46,278 bases of DNA from NCBI GenBank assembly GCA_024401555.1, contig JAKSKV010000026.1, positions 1-46,278 on the forward strand. The letters are read 5' to 3'. Source of the stretch: Paludibacteraceae bacterium (GTDB lineage Bacteria; Bacteroidota; Bacteroidia; Bacteroidales; Paludibacteraceae). A program made the position numbers and the translations under genes. Numbering within the stretch: the stretch's first letter is position 1; every line of letters begins with the position of its first letter. Below are positions 1-8,964 of this stretch, piece after piece. A model generated the notes under the pieces. That model saw only the letters and a program-made list of their open reading frames with translations, was not told the origin of the DNA and ran no database searches.

Positions 1-15
1 AGCCGCCGTCTTGGA

Positions 16-48
16 GGGGATGTTCCTAACGGAACGTCCCCTTTTTTT
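16..48 (+). terminator. Rho-independent terminator of an upstream gene outside the window
   Basis: An 11-bp stem (16-26 with 31-41, one G-T wobble) closes a TAAC loop and is followed directly by seven T (42-48). This is a textbook + strand terminator. The gene it ends lies left of the window. Confidence 0.85.
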
Positions 49-60
49 GCGCGTGTCCAC

Positions 61-81
61 GGGGCGTTTTCAAAACGCCCC
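61..81. repeat. REP-like palindrome GGGGCGTTTT-C-AAAACGCCCC
   Basis: A perfect 10-bp inverted repeat around a single C. The inner 19 bases recur exactly at 41271-41289, and a related GGGGCGTAT palindrome forms the terminator at 38489-38511. The recurrence in unrelated intergenic places suggests a dispersed short palindromic repeat family rather than a gene-specific element. Confidence 0.7.
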
Positions 82-109
82 TACAACGAATCGAATGAGC
101 CTCTGTGCA

Positions 110-194
110 GTGCCTGGAAGGCACCATCTGAGTAACCGGGGGCATCGCCCTCGGCCAAAGATGTACCGCTCACATTTATCAGCCTGGAAGGCTG
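110..194. repeat. Cluster of three short palindromes in a gene-free stretch
   Basis: Three small hairpins follow each other: GTGCC-TGGAA-GGCAC at 110-124, CCGGGGGC-ATC-GCCCTCGG at 136-154 (one wobble), and CAGCC-TGGAA-GGCTG at 180-194. The first and third share the TGGAA loop and a GCC stem core. ORFs across it have no protein-like character, so the whole of 1-314 reads as intergenic repeat DNA. Confidence 0.6.
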
Positions 195-314
195 TGCCTC
201 CTGTGCTATCATAAACAAAAAAAGAAGGCGCTCACATACGATGCGAGCGTCCCTATCTATATCATAATTCAAAATAAAAAAGTCTTCAGATACTGTATTT
301 TCTTCTGAAATCAT

Positions 315-322
315 TAACTTTG
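315..322 (+). promoter_or_regulatory. -7 promoter box TAACTTTG of the GT51 gene
   Basis: TAACTTTG matches the Bacteroidota -7 consensus TAnnTTTG. Transcription would begin near 326-329, about 20 bases before the ATG at 347. No clear -33 TTTG lies at the usual distance. The box overlaps the TTG at 320, which argues against translation starting there. Confidence 0.6.
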
Positions 323-346
323 TTTTTTAGAGAAAAGATATACAGT

Positions 347-2380
347 ATGAACCACAAGCGATTTTATTTCATAGGTTTGATCGTTGTGGTCGTTTTGACG
401 GGAGTTTTCGCCTTATTTTCTAAACGTGATCGTATTCTTTGGTCGGTGATTGAAAGCAGGATAGAAAAGTTCGAAGCAAACACGGCCGCAAAGGTTACCG
501 TGCGCTCTTTTACGATGGAGGGCTTGGATCGTTTGCATATCTCTGACCTGCTTTTACTGACACCCTCTTCCGACACCTTGGCTACCGTGCGTCGCGCTTC
601 CATAAAGTTTGATTTCCTTAGTCTGTTGCGTCTGACTGCGGATATTGATGAGTTGGATTTGGATGGTGTTCGTCTTTACCCAAATGACCAGTTGGGAAAT
701 AAAAGATACCATTTCCTCTCGTCAAAATCGGGAACCACGGAGAAATCTCACGATCAAGGAGGTAAATTATCCTCTTTCCTCCGAAGCTACAAGGGGATCC
801 TTAGTCTTTTACCCTCCTCGTTGTCGGTATCGGATGTGATTGTTGTCGGCTATCAGAATGGTAGTCCATTCAAAGCCTCTTTCCCAGAAACCTCCCTAAA
901 AGATGGTCAATTGGAGAGCCAAGTCATCTATCGTGTTTACGATAATTCTGGTTCTTCGACGGAGAAATGTTTTATTCTCACGGGCAATGTCCATGATGTC
1001 GATTCGGAGTTGAGTTCGCTGAAGGTCTATCCCGGTAACGCCTCCTCTTTCCCGATTGTACTTACGAAGGGAGAGGAGTCTTTCTCTTTCTCTTTTGACA
1101 CACTCTATGTGAAGTTCATTTCTGATAAACGATACGAAAATTGGGAAGGTAATATCTCCCTTTCGACGCTCTATGTCGATTACGCCAGATTAGCCTCTTC
1201 TCCGATTACGGTCGACTCCTGTTCGTTTGATTACCGCTTGATTTTGAGGTTGGATCCTTTTGAACATATAGAATTGGACAGTTCAAGCGTTTGTAGTCTC
1301 AACGGTTTTGATTTCCATCCCTACTTCTTGTATGAAAAGCGAGATTCGTTTCCGACTATCTCGATTAGAGCGAAACGAGACTCTTTCTTGGCGCAACGTA
1401 TGTTGGATGCCTTCCCTCCTAGTATATTTCCTCATATCTCTGGTATGAAGACTTCGGGTTCTTTGTCCTACAATTTTTCGTTGGATTTAGATTTCGGTCA
1501 GGTGGACAGCGTAAGATTCTCTTCTTCGATGAAAAAGCACGATTTTATAATCGACTCTTATGGCAGTGTGGATTTCCGTTCTGTTGCGCAACCGTTTACC
1601 TATCACGCCTATGATGAGGAGGCGGAGACTTCCTTCCTTGTTGGCCCTGACAATGTTGACTTTACGCCTTTGAACGAAGTCTCTCCCTATCTGAAGAATG
1701 CGGTACTCTATTCTGAAGATGGGCTCTTTTATGTCCATAAAGGCTTCTTGGAGACCGCTATGAATGCGGCGATTGCCAAAGATATCCAGGAGAAGAGGTT
1801 TGTGCGTGGTGGCAGTACGATCTCCATGCAATTGGTTAAGAATCTATGGCTCTCCCGCGAGAAGACCTTGTCCCGTAAATTGGAGGAGGCGATGATCGTC
1901 TGGATGATTGAAAATAATCGGTTGTTGACCAAAGATAGAATGTATGAGATCTATCTGAATATCATTGAGTGGGGCCCCCATATTTATGGCGTGAAGCAAG
2001 CGTCCCATTTTTATTTTGCGAAAGAACCTTCTGAATTAACGCCTGAGGAGGCGATTTTTATGGCCAGTGTGATTCCTCGCCCTAAAAAATTCATGTGGTT
2101 CTTTGACGAGAATGGTGATTTGAAGCCGTTCTTAACCACCTACTTCGATATATTAGGTGATAAATTATTGAAGCACAACATTATCACGCAGAGGCAGCGG
2201 GATGAGTTGGTTCACAATGTGGTAGTGACGGGCGCTGCGAAAGCCTATCTCCGAAGCTCGATCACCAAGTTGGATGATGAGTCTAGTCAGGAAATGGACG
2301 GCGAGTCGGCGTTGATTAATGTTTTGGACAAAGCGATGAACAATGAAGATCTTTCCAACGGAACAAATAAAAAGAATTGA
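347..2380 (+). CDS. Membrane-anchored peptidoglycan glycosyltransferase (GT51) with a large AsmA-like N-terminal region
   Basis: Probable glycan-strand polymerase acting on lipid II at the outer face of the inner membrane. A transmembrane anchor lies near residues 5-25. About 420 residues follow with the beta-rich, AsmA/TamB-like pattern (for example HISDLLLL, then LDLDGVRLYP). The C-terminal third (about 450-600) is a GT51 domain with the motifs EDGLFYVHKG (catalytic Glu), GGSTISMQLVKN, RKLEEA and EIYLNIIEWGP. The last is typical of monofunctional MtgA-type enzymes. There is no transpeptidase domain, and the protein is far longer than MtgA (about 240 aa). An in-frame TTG at 320 would add nine residues but lies inside the -7 box, so ATG 347 is chosen. 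The last 38 bases overlap nnr, suggesting translational coupling. The AsmA-like assignment is by pattern only. Confidence 0.85.
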   Translation: MNHKRFYFIGLIVVVVLTGVFALFSKRDRILWSVIESRIEKFEANTAAKVTVRSFTMEGLDRLHISDLLLLTPSSDTLATVRRASIKFDFLSLLRLTADIDELDLDGVRLYPNDQLGNKRYHFLSSKSGTTEKSHDQGGKLSSFLRSYKGILSLLPSSLSVSDVIVVGYQNGSPFKASFPETSLKDGQLESQVIYRVYDNSGSSTEKCFILTGNVHDVDSELSSLKVYPGNASSFPIVLTKGEESFSFSFDTLYVKFISDKRYENWEGNISLSTLYVDYARLASSPITVDSCSFDYRLILRLDPFEHIELDSSSVCSLNGFDFHPYFLYEKRDSFPTISIRAKRDSFLAQRMLDAFPPSIFPHISGMKTSGSLSYNFSLDLDFGQVDSVRFSSSMKKHDFIIDSYGSVDFRSVAQPFTYHAYDEEAETSFLVGPDNVDFTPLNEVSPYLKNAVLYSEDGLFYVHKGFLETAMNAAIAKDIQEKRFVRGGSTISMQLVKNLWLSREKTLSRKLEEAMIVWMIENNRLLTKDRMYEIYLNIIEWGPHIYGVKQASHFYFAKEPSELTPEEAIFMASVIPRPKKFMWFFDENGDLKPFLTTYFDILGDKLLKHNIITQRQRDELVHNVVVTGAAKAYLRSSITKLDDESSQEMDGESALINVLDKAMNNEDLSNGTNKKN

Positions 2381-3851
2381 TGCGTTGACTGCCCAATATG
2401 AGCCGATAGCATCTTACCGGTTGATGGAACGTGCCTCCCGTGCCTTTTTCGATGAATTAATTCGTCGTGTGGAGGATACGACCACTTTTTGTGTTGTGGC
2501 GGGAAGTGGCAATAATGGAGGTGACGCGCTGGTCATCGCGCGTCTTCTGTTGATGATAGGACGTTCGGTCGTTGTCTATCTGGTCAATCCGAAAAATAAA
2601 ATGTCCGAAGATTGTGCGGCGGCATACCGAGATTTGACGTCTCGTTTCCCCGATTCGGTTATTACTGTTGATGGTGACGCTTCGTTCCTAATCCAAGAAG
2701 ATTGTGTCATCGATGGCTTGTTTGGCTCTGGTTTGAATCGTCCGTTGTCCGGACTCTATAAAAGTGTGGTCGAGAGAATCAATGATGCCAGAAAATTCGT
2801 GGTTTCGGTGGATATGCCATCCGGACTTTTCGGCGAGGATAATGACTCCAACGACAGCCGTGCGATCGTGAGAGCGTCACTTACATTGACCTTCCAATTC
2901 CCGAAACTCTCTTTCTTGTTGCCGGAAAATGAGGCGTTCGTCGGCGAAGTGAAGGTGCTTGATATCCAACTTCATCCCCAAGCGATAGCGGAGGTCCCTT
3001 CTTGTTATCGCCTAACGGAAACAGCGGATGTGAAACCTCTTTTGAGGGTACGCCCACGATTCTCCCATAAAGGAACATATGGTCATGCATTGCTGGTCGC
3101 AGGTTCATTGGGAATGACAGGTGCCGCTCTTTTGGCGGCGCGTTCCGCTCTGCGTTCGGGGTGCGGTTTGCTCTCTGTAAGGGTGCCAAGCAAGTGTCGA
3201 GAAATTCTCCAAATAGGTGTGCCTGAGGCGATTGTCAGTGTGGATGATGATGCGGATTGTTTCTCCTCTTTACCTGATATGTCGAAATATAACGCGGTAG
3301 GTGTCGGTCCTGGTTTAGGTACGGCGGAAAACACGAAGGTGGCGATGAAGGCATTGTTGGAACAGATAGGGGAGAAGCCGCTGGTGGTGGATGCCGACGC
3401 TTTGAATCTGTTAGGAGAAAATCCCTCGTGGTGGAACCTTATCCCGGAAAACACGATATTGACACCTCATCCCAAGGAATTTGAACGGATATTAGGTAGA
3501 AAGACAGTTGGTTTTGAACGATGGATGGCGCAAAAGGAGTTGTCTGTCAAGCATCGGGTGGTAATAGTCTTGAAGGGCGCCTATACCTCCGTTTCCCTTC
3601 CGGACGGCACTTTGCATTTCAATACGACCGGCAATTCGGGTATGGCTACCGCTGGCAGTGGAGACACTTTGACGGGCATCCTACTCTCGTTGCTCGCACA
3701 GGGGTACGATGCGGCCGATGCGGCTCGTTTGGGCGTCTGGTTGCATGGTAAGGCGGGAGATTTGGCCCTTGCGGAACAGAGTGAGGAGAGCCTATTGGCC
3801 GGAGATATAACCTGTAATTTAGGGAAAGCGTTTTCTTCGCTGAAAATGTAA
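2343..3851 (+). CDS. nnr: Bifunctional NAD(P)HX epimerase / ADP-dependent NAD(P)HX dehydratase
   Basis: Repairs hydrated NADH and NADPH in the cytoplasm. The N-terminal YjeF_N epimerase half (about 1-210) shows GSGNNGGD at residues 54-61 and VIDGLFGSGLNRPL. The C-terminal ribokinase-like dehydratase half (about 225-500) shows GTYGHALLVAGS, VGPGLG, LTPHPKEFERILG and the nucleotide-site motif AGSGDTLTGI. At 502 aa it has the normal length of the fused enzyme. Its ATG lies inside the end of the upstream GT51 gene (38-base overlap, different frame), so the two are probably co-transcribed. Confidence 0.95.
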   Translation: MKIFPTEQIKRIDALTAQYEPIASYRLMERASRAFFDELIRRVEDTTTFCVVAGSGNNGGDALVIARLLLMIGRSVVVYLVNPKNKMSEDCAAAYRDLTSRFPDSVITVDGDASFLIQEDCVIDGLFGSGLNRPLSGLYKSVVERINDARKFVVSVDMPSGLFGEDNDSNDSRAIVRASLTLTFQFPKLSFLLPENEAFVGEVKVLDIQLHPQAIAEVPSCYRLTETADVKPLLRVRPRFSHKGTYGHALLVAGSLGMTGAALLAARSALRSGCGLLSVRVPSKCREILQIGVPEAIVSVDDDADCFSSLPDMSKYNAVGVGPGLGTAENTKVAMKALLEQIGEKPLVVDADALNLLGENPSWWNLIPENTILTPHPKEFERILGRKTVGFERWMAQKELSVKHRVVIVLKGAYTSVSLPDGTLHFNTTGNSGMATAGSGDTLTGILLSLLAQGYDAADAARLGVWLHGKAGDLALAEQSEESLLAGDITCNLGKAFSSLKM

Positions 3852-3896
3852 TCTTTTTTTAATCCCCACATCTGCTAATTATTGGCTTTTATTTAT

Positions 3897-3904
3897 TAAA
3901 TTTG
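3897..3904 (+). promoter_or_regulatory. -7 promoter box TAAATTTG upstream of rnr
   Basis: A match to TAnnTTTG 45 bases before the rnr ATG, in the only gap (97 bases) between nnr and rnr. It suggests that rnr and the two genes after it start a new transcript. No good -33 box was found. Confidence 0.5.
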
Positions 3905-3948
3905 GGGAAGATAACGATTTTCGAATGTTGTAATGAATAGATACGATT

Positions 3949-6153
3949 ATGGCAAAATCACTAAAACAATCAAGAGCCTCTTTGGCTGCTAAGAAGAAGA
4001 GTAAGAAAAAAAGTGAACCTGCTGGCGGTAAGCAACTAACCAAGCAGGAGATGTTGAATCGTACGGTTCACTTCTTTGAACAGAATAGTTCCCAAGCATA
4101 TAACTACAAACAAATCGCCTTTGAAATTGGTGTTTCCAGTATGACGCAAAAGCGTCAACTCATCCAATTGTTGGAGGATTTGGTGTTGCAGGAGTTTTTG
4201 ATCTCTCCCGCGAGCGGTAAATACCGTATCGACAACCGCACAGGAGCGATTGTCGGAAAATTGGAACGTCGTACGGGTGGAAAGATATTCCTTGTTCCTT
4301 CGGAGGGAGGAGAGGATATCTTCATCATGGACAAGTATATGAACAAAGCGATTGTGGGTGATACGGTGCGTGTCCGTCTCTTCGCCCGCCGCAAGGGTCA
4401 AATGCAGGAAGGCCAGGTGTTGGAGGTGCTTCAGCGTGGCCACGACACTTTTGTGGGCAAATTGGATGTCTCCAAGAATTTCGCCTTCTTACAGGTGGAC
4501 AATCGCTTGTTGTGCAACGATATCTTCATTCCGTTGGATCAGTTGAAGGGTGGCAAGACGGGCGATAAGGCGATCGTTAAGATCACTGAATGGTCGCAGC
4601 GTGACCGAAATCCAGTCGGTGAAGTCGTGGAGATTCTTGGCGAGTCAGGCGATAACAACGCCGAGATGAATGCAATCTTGGTGGAGTATGGTTTGCCATA
4701 TTCCTATCCTCAAATCGTGGAAGAGGAGGCGAACAAAATTCCAGAGGAGATTCCTGCTGAGGAGATCGCCAGACGTGTCGATATGCGAGGTGTTCCTACC
4801 TTCACCATCGACCCTGCCGACGCGAAGGACTTTGATGATGCCTTGTCTATCCGAAAGATGGAGGATGGCACCTGGGAGGTGGGTGTCCACATCGCGGACG
4901 TTACCCACTATGTCAAGGAGGGGGACATCATCAACGAGGAGGCCTATAAGCGCGCCACATCCATCTACTTGGTGGATAGAACCATCCCGATGTTGCCGGA
5001 GCGCCTTTGCAATAAGATCTGCTCTTTGCGTCCGGATGAGGAGAAGTGTTGCTACTCCGTCATCTTTAAGATGAACGACAATGCGGATGTGTTGAAATAT
5101 CAAATCGCCCATACGGTGATTCGTTCTAATAGGAGATTCGCCTACGAGGAGGCGCAACAGGTCATTGAGACACATGAGGGAGATATGAAGGAGGAGATCC
5201 TCACCTTGGATAGCCTTGCCAAGAAGTTGCGCGAACGCCGTTTCTTGAAGGGCGCCATTGCCTTTGAACGCACGGAGGTGCGCTTTGAAATCGATGAGAA
5301 GGGTAAGCCTTTGAGCGTCTATTTCAAGGAGTCGAAGGATGCGAATAAATTGATCGAGGAGTTTATGTTGTTGGCCAATAGAACAGTGGCTGAACACATC
5401 GGCAAGGTAAAGAGCAAAACGACCAAGCCCAAGACCTTTGTCTATCGTATCCACGACTTGCCGGATCCTGAGAAATTGTCCAATTTGTCGCAGTTCATCT
5501 CTCGTTTCGGCTATAAGTTGAAGACCACGGGAAAGAATACGGAGGTTTCCGCTTCTATCAATAGATTGTTGGATGATGTGCAAGGAAAGCGTGAGCAGAA
5601 CTTGATCGAGACCATTGCGATCCGTTCTATGGCTAAGGCGGTCTATTCCACAGAGAATGTGGGCCACTATGGTTTGGCTTTCGATTTCTATACCCACTTT
5701 ACCTCTCCGATCAGACGTTATCCGGATATGATGGTTCACCGTTTGTTGGATCGTTATGCGGAGGGACAGAAGAGTGCCGACGAGGTGGTGTTCGAGGATT
5801 ATTGCAAGCACTGTTCCGATATGGAGCAGGTGGCGGCCAATGCCGAGCGCTCTTCCATTAAGTACAAGCAGGTGGAGTTTATGTCTGATAAGATCGGACA
5901 GACATTCAACGGTGTCATCTCTGGCATCCAAGAGTGGGGTATCTATGTTGAGTTGAATGAAAACAAGTGTGAGGGTATGATTCCTATCCGTGACTTGGAC
6001 GATGATTTCTACTTCTTCGACGAGAAGAATTACTGCTTGACAGGTAGAAAGTATAACCGTTCTTACCGCCTTGGTGACGAGGTGGTGGTTCGTATCAAGA
6101 AGACGAACTTGGATAAGAAGCAGATGGATCTTGAATTAATAGAGAAGTTATAA
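3949..6153 (+). CDS. rnr: Ribonuclease R (3'-5' exoribonuclease)
   Basis: Processive hydrolytic 3'-5' exoribonuclease of the RNB family, degrading structured RNA. A Lys/Ser-rich N-terminus is followed by an RNase R-type winged-helix/cold-shock region. The RNB catalytic domain has the metal-binding cluster DPADAKDFDDA (from about residue 287) and the conserved block FYTHFTSPIRRYPDMMVHR (around 577-595). The C-terminal S1 domain (about 645-730) begins GQTFNGVISGIQEWGIYVEL. At 734 aa it has family length. The stop codon overlaps the next ATG by one base (TAATG), so the lipoprotein downstream is likely co-translated. Confidence 0.97.
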   Translation: MAKSLKQSRASLAAKKKSKKKSEPAGGKQLTKQEMLNRTVHFFEQNSSQAYNYKQIAFEIGVSSMTQKRQLIQLLEDLVLQEFLISPASGKYRIDNRTGAIVGKLERRTGGKIFLVPSEGGEDIFIMDKYMNKAIVGDTVRVRLFARRKGQMQEGQVLEVLQRGHDTFVGKLDVSKNFAFLQVDNRLLCNDIFIPLDQLKGGKTGDKAIVKITEWSQRDRNPVGEVVEILGESGDNNAEMNAILVEYGLPYSYPQIVEEEANKIPEEIPAEEIARRVDMRGVPTFTIDPADAKDFDDALSIRKMEDGTWEVGVHIADVTHYVKEGDIINEEAYKRATSIYLVDRTIPMLPERLCNKICSLRPDEEKCCYSVIFKMNDNADVLKYQIAHTVIRSNRRFAYEEAQQVIETHEGDMKEEILTLDSLAKKLRERRFLKGAIAFERTEVRFEIDEKGKPLSVYFKESKDANKLIEEFMLLANRTVAEHIGKVKSKTTKPKTFVYRIHDLPDPEKLSNLSQFISRFGYKLKTTGKNTEVSASINRLLDDVQGKREQNLIETIAIRSMAKAVYSTENVGHYGLAFDFYTHFTSPIRRYPDMMVHRLLDRYAEGQKSADEVVFEDYCKHCSDMEQVAANAERSSIKYKQVEFMSDKIGQTFNGVISGIQEWGIYVELNENKCEGMIPIRDLDDDFYFFDEKNYCLTGRKYNRSYRLGDEVVVRIKKTNLDKKQMDLELIEKL

Positions 6154-7007
6154 TGAAAAAAAATATTGTATTTGGCCTAATAGGTCTTGCCTTCGCTTTG
6201 TGTTCGTGTGGAGGTTCCGATTCCGCAAGTGACTTGACGGATTTGGGATTACGGGGCAAGGTGAAGAACGTGACGGAGAGAAGATTCCACGCATTGACGG
6301 AGCCCGATGGTTCGGTGAAGAAGGGCGTCTTCTTCCGTGGTGAGGATGAGTGGGATTATACGGAGTCTTTTGACAAAAGGGGAAAGTACCAAGTCATCGC
6401 CTATTTAGACCGCGACGGAGATACCGTTGCCACCAATGTCTATGAATATGACAAGGAGGGCAATTTGCTTTTTAAGCGTTTTCTGGAAGAGGGAAAGGCT
6501 TTGAAGATGTCTTCTAAGTATGTTTACGACATGTTGGGCAGAGTTAAGGTCGTGTATGAACTGGATGAGGAGGATTTGATGATGCATACCAGCAACACGG
6601 AGTACAATGACGAGAATATGATCGAGACCTGTACCACCATTGACAATAAGGGTGCTTTCTTCTCCCAAACTGTCACGCAAAAAAACAGAAGGGGTGATGT
6701 CACGGATTTTAAGTACATCAACAACGAGAGGGAGCTGGTCAATTGGCGAAAGGAGACTCACGACGAAGAGGGTAAAATGACTGAGATGGCGGTCCTTACA
6801 CCTGACGAAAAGGTGATTTTCAAGGTGAAATGTAGTTATAATCTGCAAGGGGATATGGTGACTATGGTTCCGACTTCCGAAGAGGCGGAGTTTATGAGCG
6901 AATCATATACCTATGAGTATGACAAAAAATCCAATTGGGTGAAGCGAATCCAATATGTGGGAGATTCTGCCGTAAGCGTTACGGAACGAGAGATTGAGTA
7001 CTATTAA
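6153..7007 (+). CDS. Lipoprotein with YD/RHS-like short repeats
   Basis: Function unknown. A lipoprotein signal ends in LCSC with the acylated Cys near residue 19, followed by Gly-Gly-Ser. The mature part contains several tyrosine-rich beta-hairpin units of the YD/RHS-like type, such as VYEYDKEGNLLFKRFLEEG, then YVYDMLGRVKVVYELDEE and YTYEYDKKSNWVKRI, about 60-100 residues apart. Similar lipoproteins are common in Bacteroidota and their partners are unknown. The start codon overlaps the rnr stop and the ABC-F gene begins 19 bases after the stop, so this looks like the middle gene of a three-gene operon. Confidence 0.75.
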   Translation: MKKNIVFGLIGLAFALCSCGGSDSASDLTDLGLRGKVKNVTERRFHALTEPDGSVKKGVFFRGEDEWDYTESFDKRGKYQVIAYLDRDGDTVATNVYEYDKEGNLLFKRFLEEGKALKMSSKYVYDMLGRVKVVYELDEEDLMMHTSNTEYNDENMIETCTTIDNKGAFFSQTVTQKNRRGDVTDFKYINNERELVNWRKETHDEEGKMTEMAVLTPDEKVIFKVKCSYNLQGDMVTMVPTSEEAEFMSESYTYEYDKKSNWVKRIQYVGDSAVSVTEREIEYY

Positions 7008-7026
7008 TTTGGAATGAGGAAGAAAG

Positions 7027-8964
7027 ATGATTTCAGTAGATAAACTGACGATCCGTTTTGGCGGTGTTACGCTGTTTAATGATATTTCCTATGTGGTGAA
7101 TCCGAAGGACCGTATCGCTTTGGTCGGTAAGAACGGAGCGGGAAAGAGTACGATGTTGAAGGTGTTTGCAGGTATTCAGCCCGCATCCAGCGGAAGCGTC
7201 TCTGTTCCGAAGGATGTGACGATTGGCTATTTGCCTCAGCACATGATCCATGACGATGGTGTGACGGTGATGGAAGAGGCGGAAAAGGCCTTCTCCGATA
7301 TCTTCAAGTTGCAGCAGGAGATTGAACGAATGACTTTGGAATTGGCGGAACGGACCGATTACGAATCCTCTTCCTATCAGCAATTGATCGATAGATTGAC
7401 CCATGCCAACGAGCGTTTGGATATGATGGGTGTGAACAATTTCAAAGGCGAAGTGGAGAAGACGCTGCTCGGCTTGGGATTTGTCCGCTCTGATTTTACC
7501 AGGCAAACCAGCGAGTTTAGCGGTGGTTGGCGTATGCGTATCGAACTAGCGAAGATATTGTTGAAACGTCCGGATGTGCTGCTGTTGGACGAGCCCACCA
7601 ACCACTTGGACATCGAGTCCATCCAATGGTTGGAGGATTTCTTGAAATCCTGCGGTAGCGCGGTGATTTTGGTGTCGCACGACCGTGCCTTCATCGATGC
7701 GGTGACCAACCGTACCATCGAAATCTCCTTGGGTAAAATTTACGATTATAAGGTCTCTTATTCCAAATATGTTGAGTTGCGTAAGGAACGTCGTGAACAG
7801 CAGTTGCGCGCCTACGAGAATCAGCAGAAACAGATTCAGGAGACGGAGGATTTCATCGAGAGGTTCCGTTACAAGGCTACAAAATCCAATCAGGTGCAAT
7901 CTCGTATCAAACAGTTGGAGAAGTTGGATATCATCGAGGTGGATGATGAGGATAATTCAGCGTTGCGTCTGAAATTTCCTCCCGCTCCCCATTCGGGAAC
8001 GATTACGGTGGAGGCACAACACCTGACCAAAAGATATGACAACAATGTTGTATTGGACGATATAGACATCACCATTAAACGTGGCGAGAAGGTGGCCTTT
8101 GTCGGAAAGAACGGTGAGGGTAAATCTACGTTGGTGAAGTGTATCATGGAGCAGATCCCTTACGAGGGAATGTTGAAATTGGGCCATTTGGTGAAGATTG
8201 GTTACTTTGCGCAGAATCAGGCGTCGCTGTTGGATGATAACTTAACTGTGTATGAGACGATTGATCATGTGGCAGTCGGTGATATCCGTACGAAGATCCG
8301 TGATATTTTAGGTGCCTTTATGTTTGGTGGCGAGGCTTCCGACAAGAAGGTGAAGGTCCTTTCCGGAGGAGAACGCACTCGTTTGGCGATGATTCGATTG
8401 CTCTTGGAACCAGTCAATTTCTTGGTGCTCGATGAGCCTACGAACCACTTGGATATGCGTTCGAAGGATGTCTTGAAAGATGCGATCAAAGCCTTTAACG
8501 GCACGGTGGTGGTCGTGTCGCACGATAGAGAGTTCCTTGATGGCTTGGTGGACAAGGTGTATGAGTTCGCCAACCATAAGATCAAGGAGCATTTGGGTGG
8601 AATCTACGATTTCTTACAGGCGAAGAAGATGGCCTCGCTTCAGGAGTTGGAGCGCAAAGCGGAGACGCAAAAGAGTGAAGTGAAGGAGGAGACTCCTTCT
8701 GACAATAAGCTCTCATACGAAGCTAAGAAAGAACTCACCAAACGGATCCGTAAGGCAGAGAAGGCTGTCTCCGATGCGGAGGCTGCCATCGCTTCCATAG
8801 AGCAACGTATCGCTGAAATAGAGACGGAACTTCAAAATCCGGAGAATGCCACCAATAGCGCTCTCTTTGACGAATACCAGAAGCGAAAGCATGAACTCGA
8901 ACAAAAAATGTACGAGTGGGAATTGCTTTCCGATGAGTTGGAGGCGGTGAAGGCTGAGGCCTAA
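7027..8964 (+). CDS. ABC-F family ATPase (ribosome-associated, Uup/YheS-like)
   Basis: Cytoplasmic tandem ABC ATPase without membrane segments. The family acts on the ribosome in translation control or antibiotic protection. ABC1 has Walker A GKNGAGKST at residues 34-42, signature FSGGWRMR and Walker B LLLDEPTNHLD (about 185). ABC2 has GKNGEGKST (about 359), signature LSGGERTRLA and LVLDEPTNHLD (about 466). The inter-domain P-site linker (about 235-315) is rich in Arg, Lys and Gln. The C-terminal 100 residues form a charged coiled coil typical of Uup-like members. Its last base lies next to the convergent nuclease gene at 8965, leaving no room for a separate terminator. Confidence 0.93.
   Translation: MISVDKLTIRFGGVTLFNDISYVVNPKDRIALVGKNGAGKSTMLKVFAGIQPASSGSVSVPKDVTIGYLPQHMIHDDGVTVMEEAEKAFSDIFKLQQEIERMTLELAERTDYESSSYQQLIDRLTHANERLDMMGVNNFKGEVEKTLLGLGFVRSDFTRQTSEFSGGWRMRIELAKILLKRPDVLLLDEPTNHLDIESIQWLEDFLKSCGSAVILVSHDRAFIDAVTNRTIEISLGKIYDYKVSYSKYVELRKERREQQLRAYENQQKQIQETEDFIERFRYKATKSNQVQSRIKQLEKLDIIEVDDEDNSALRLKFPPAPHSGTITVEAQHLTKRYDNNVVLDDIDITIKRGEKVAFVGKNGEGKSTLVKCIMEQIPYEGMLKLGHLVKIGYFAQNQASLLDDNLTVYETIDHVAVGDIRTKIRDILGAFMFGGEASDKKVKVLSGGERTRLAMIRLLLEPVNFLVLDEPTNHLDMRSKDVLKDAIKAFNGTVVVVSHDREFLDGLVDKVYEFANHKIKEHLGGIYDFLQAKKMASLQELERKAETQKSEVKEETPSDNKLSYEAKKELTKRIRKAEKAVSDAEAAIASIEQRIAEIETELQNPENATNSALFDEYQKRKHELEQKMYEWELLSDELEAVKAEA

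Noticed and set aside
320-346. TTG start adding nine residues to the GT51 protein
   Set aside because: The TTG lies inside the TAACTTTG promoter box, so it would not be in the transcript; ATG 347 is followed directly by the membrane anchor.
4645-5931. Long open frame (428 codons) on the - strand opposite rnr
   Set aside because: It is the antisense shadow of a strongly conserved gene; its translation is Leu/Ile/His/Arg-rich without any recognisable domain.
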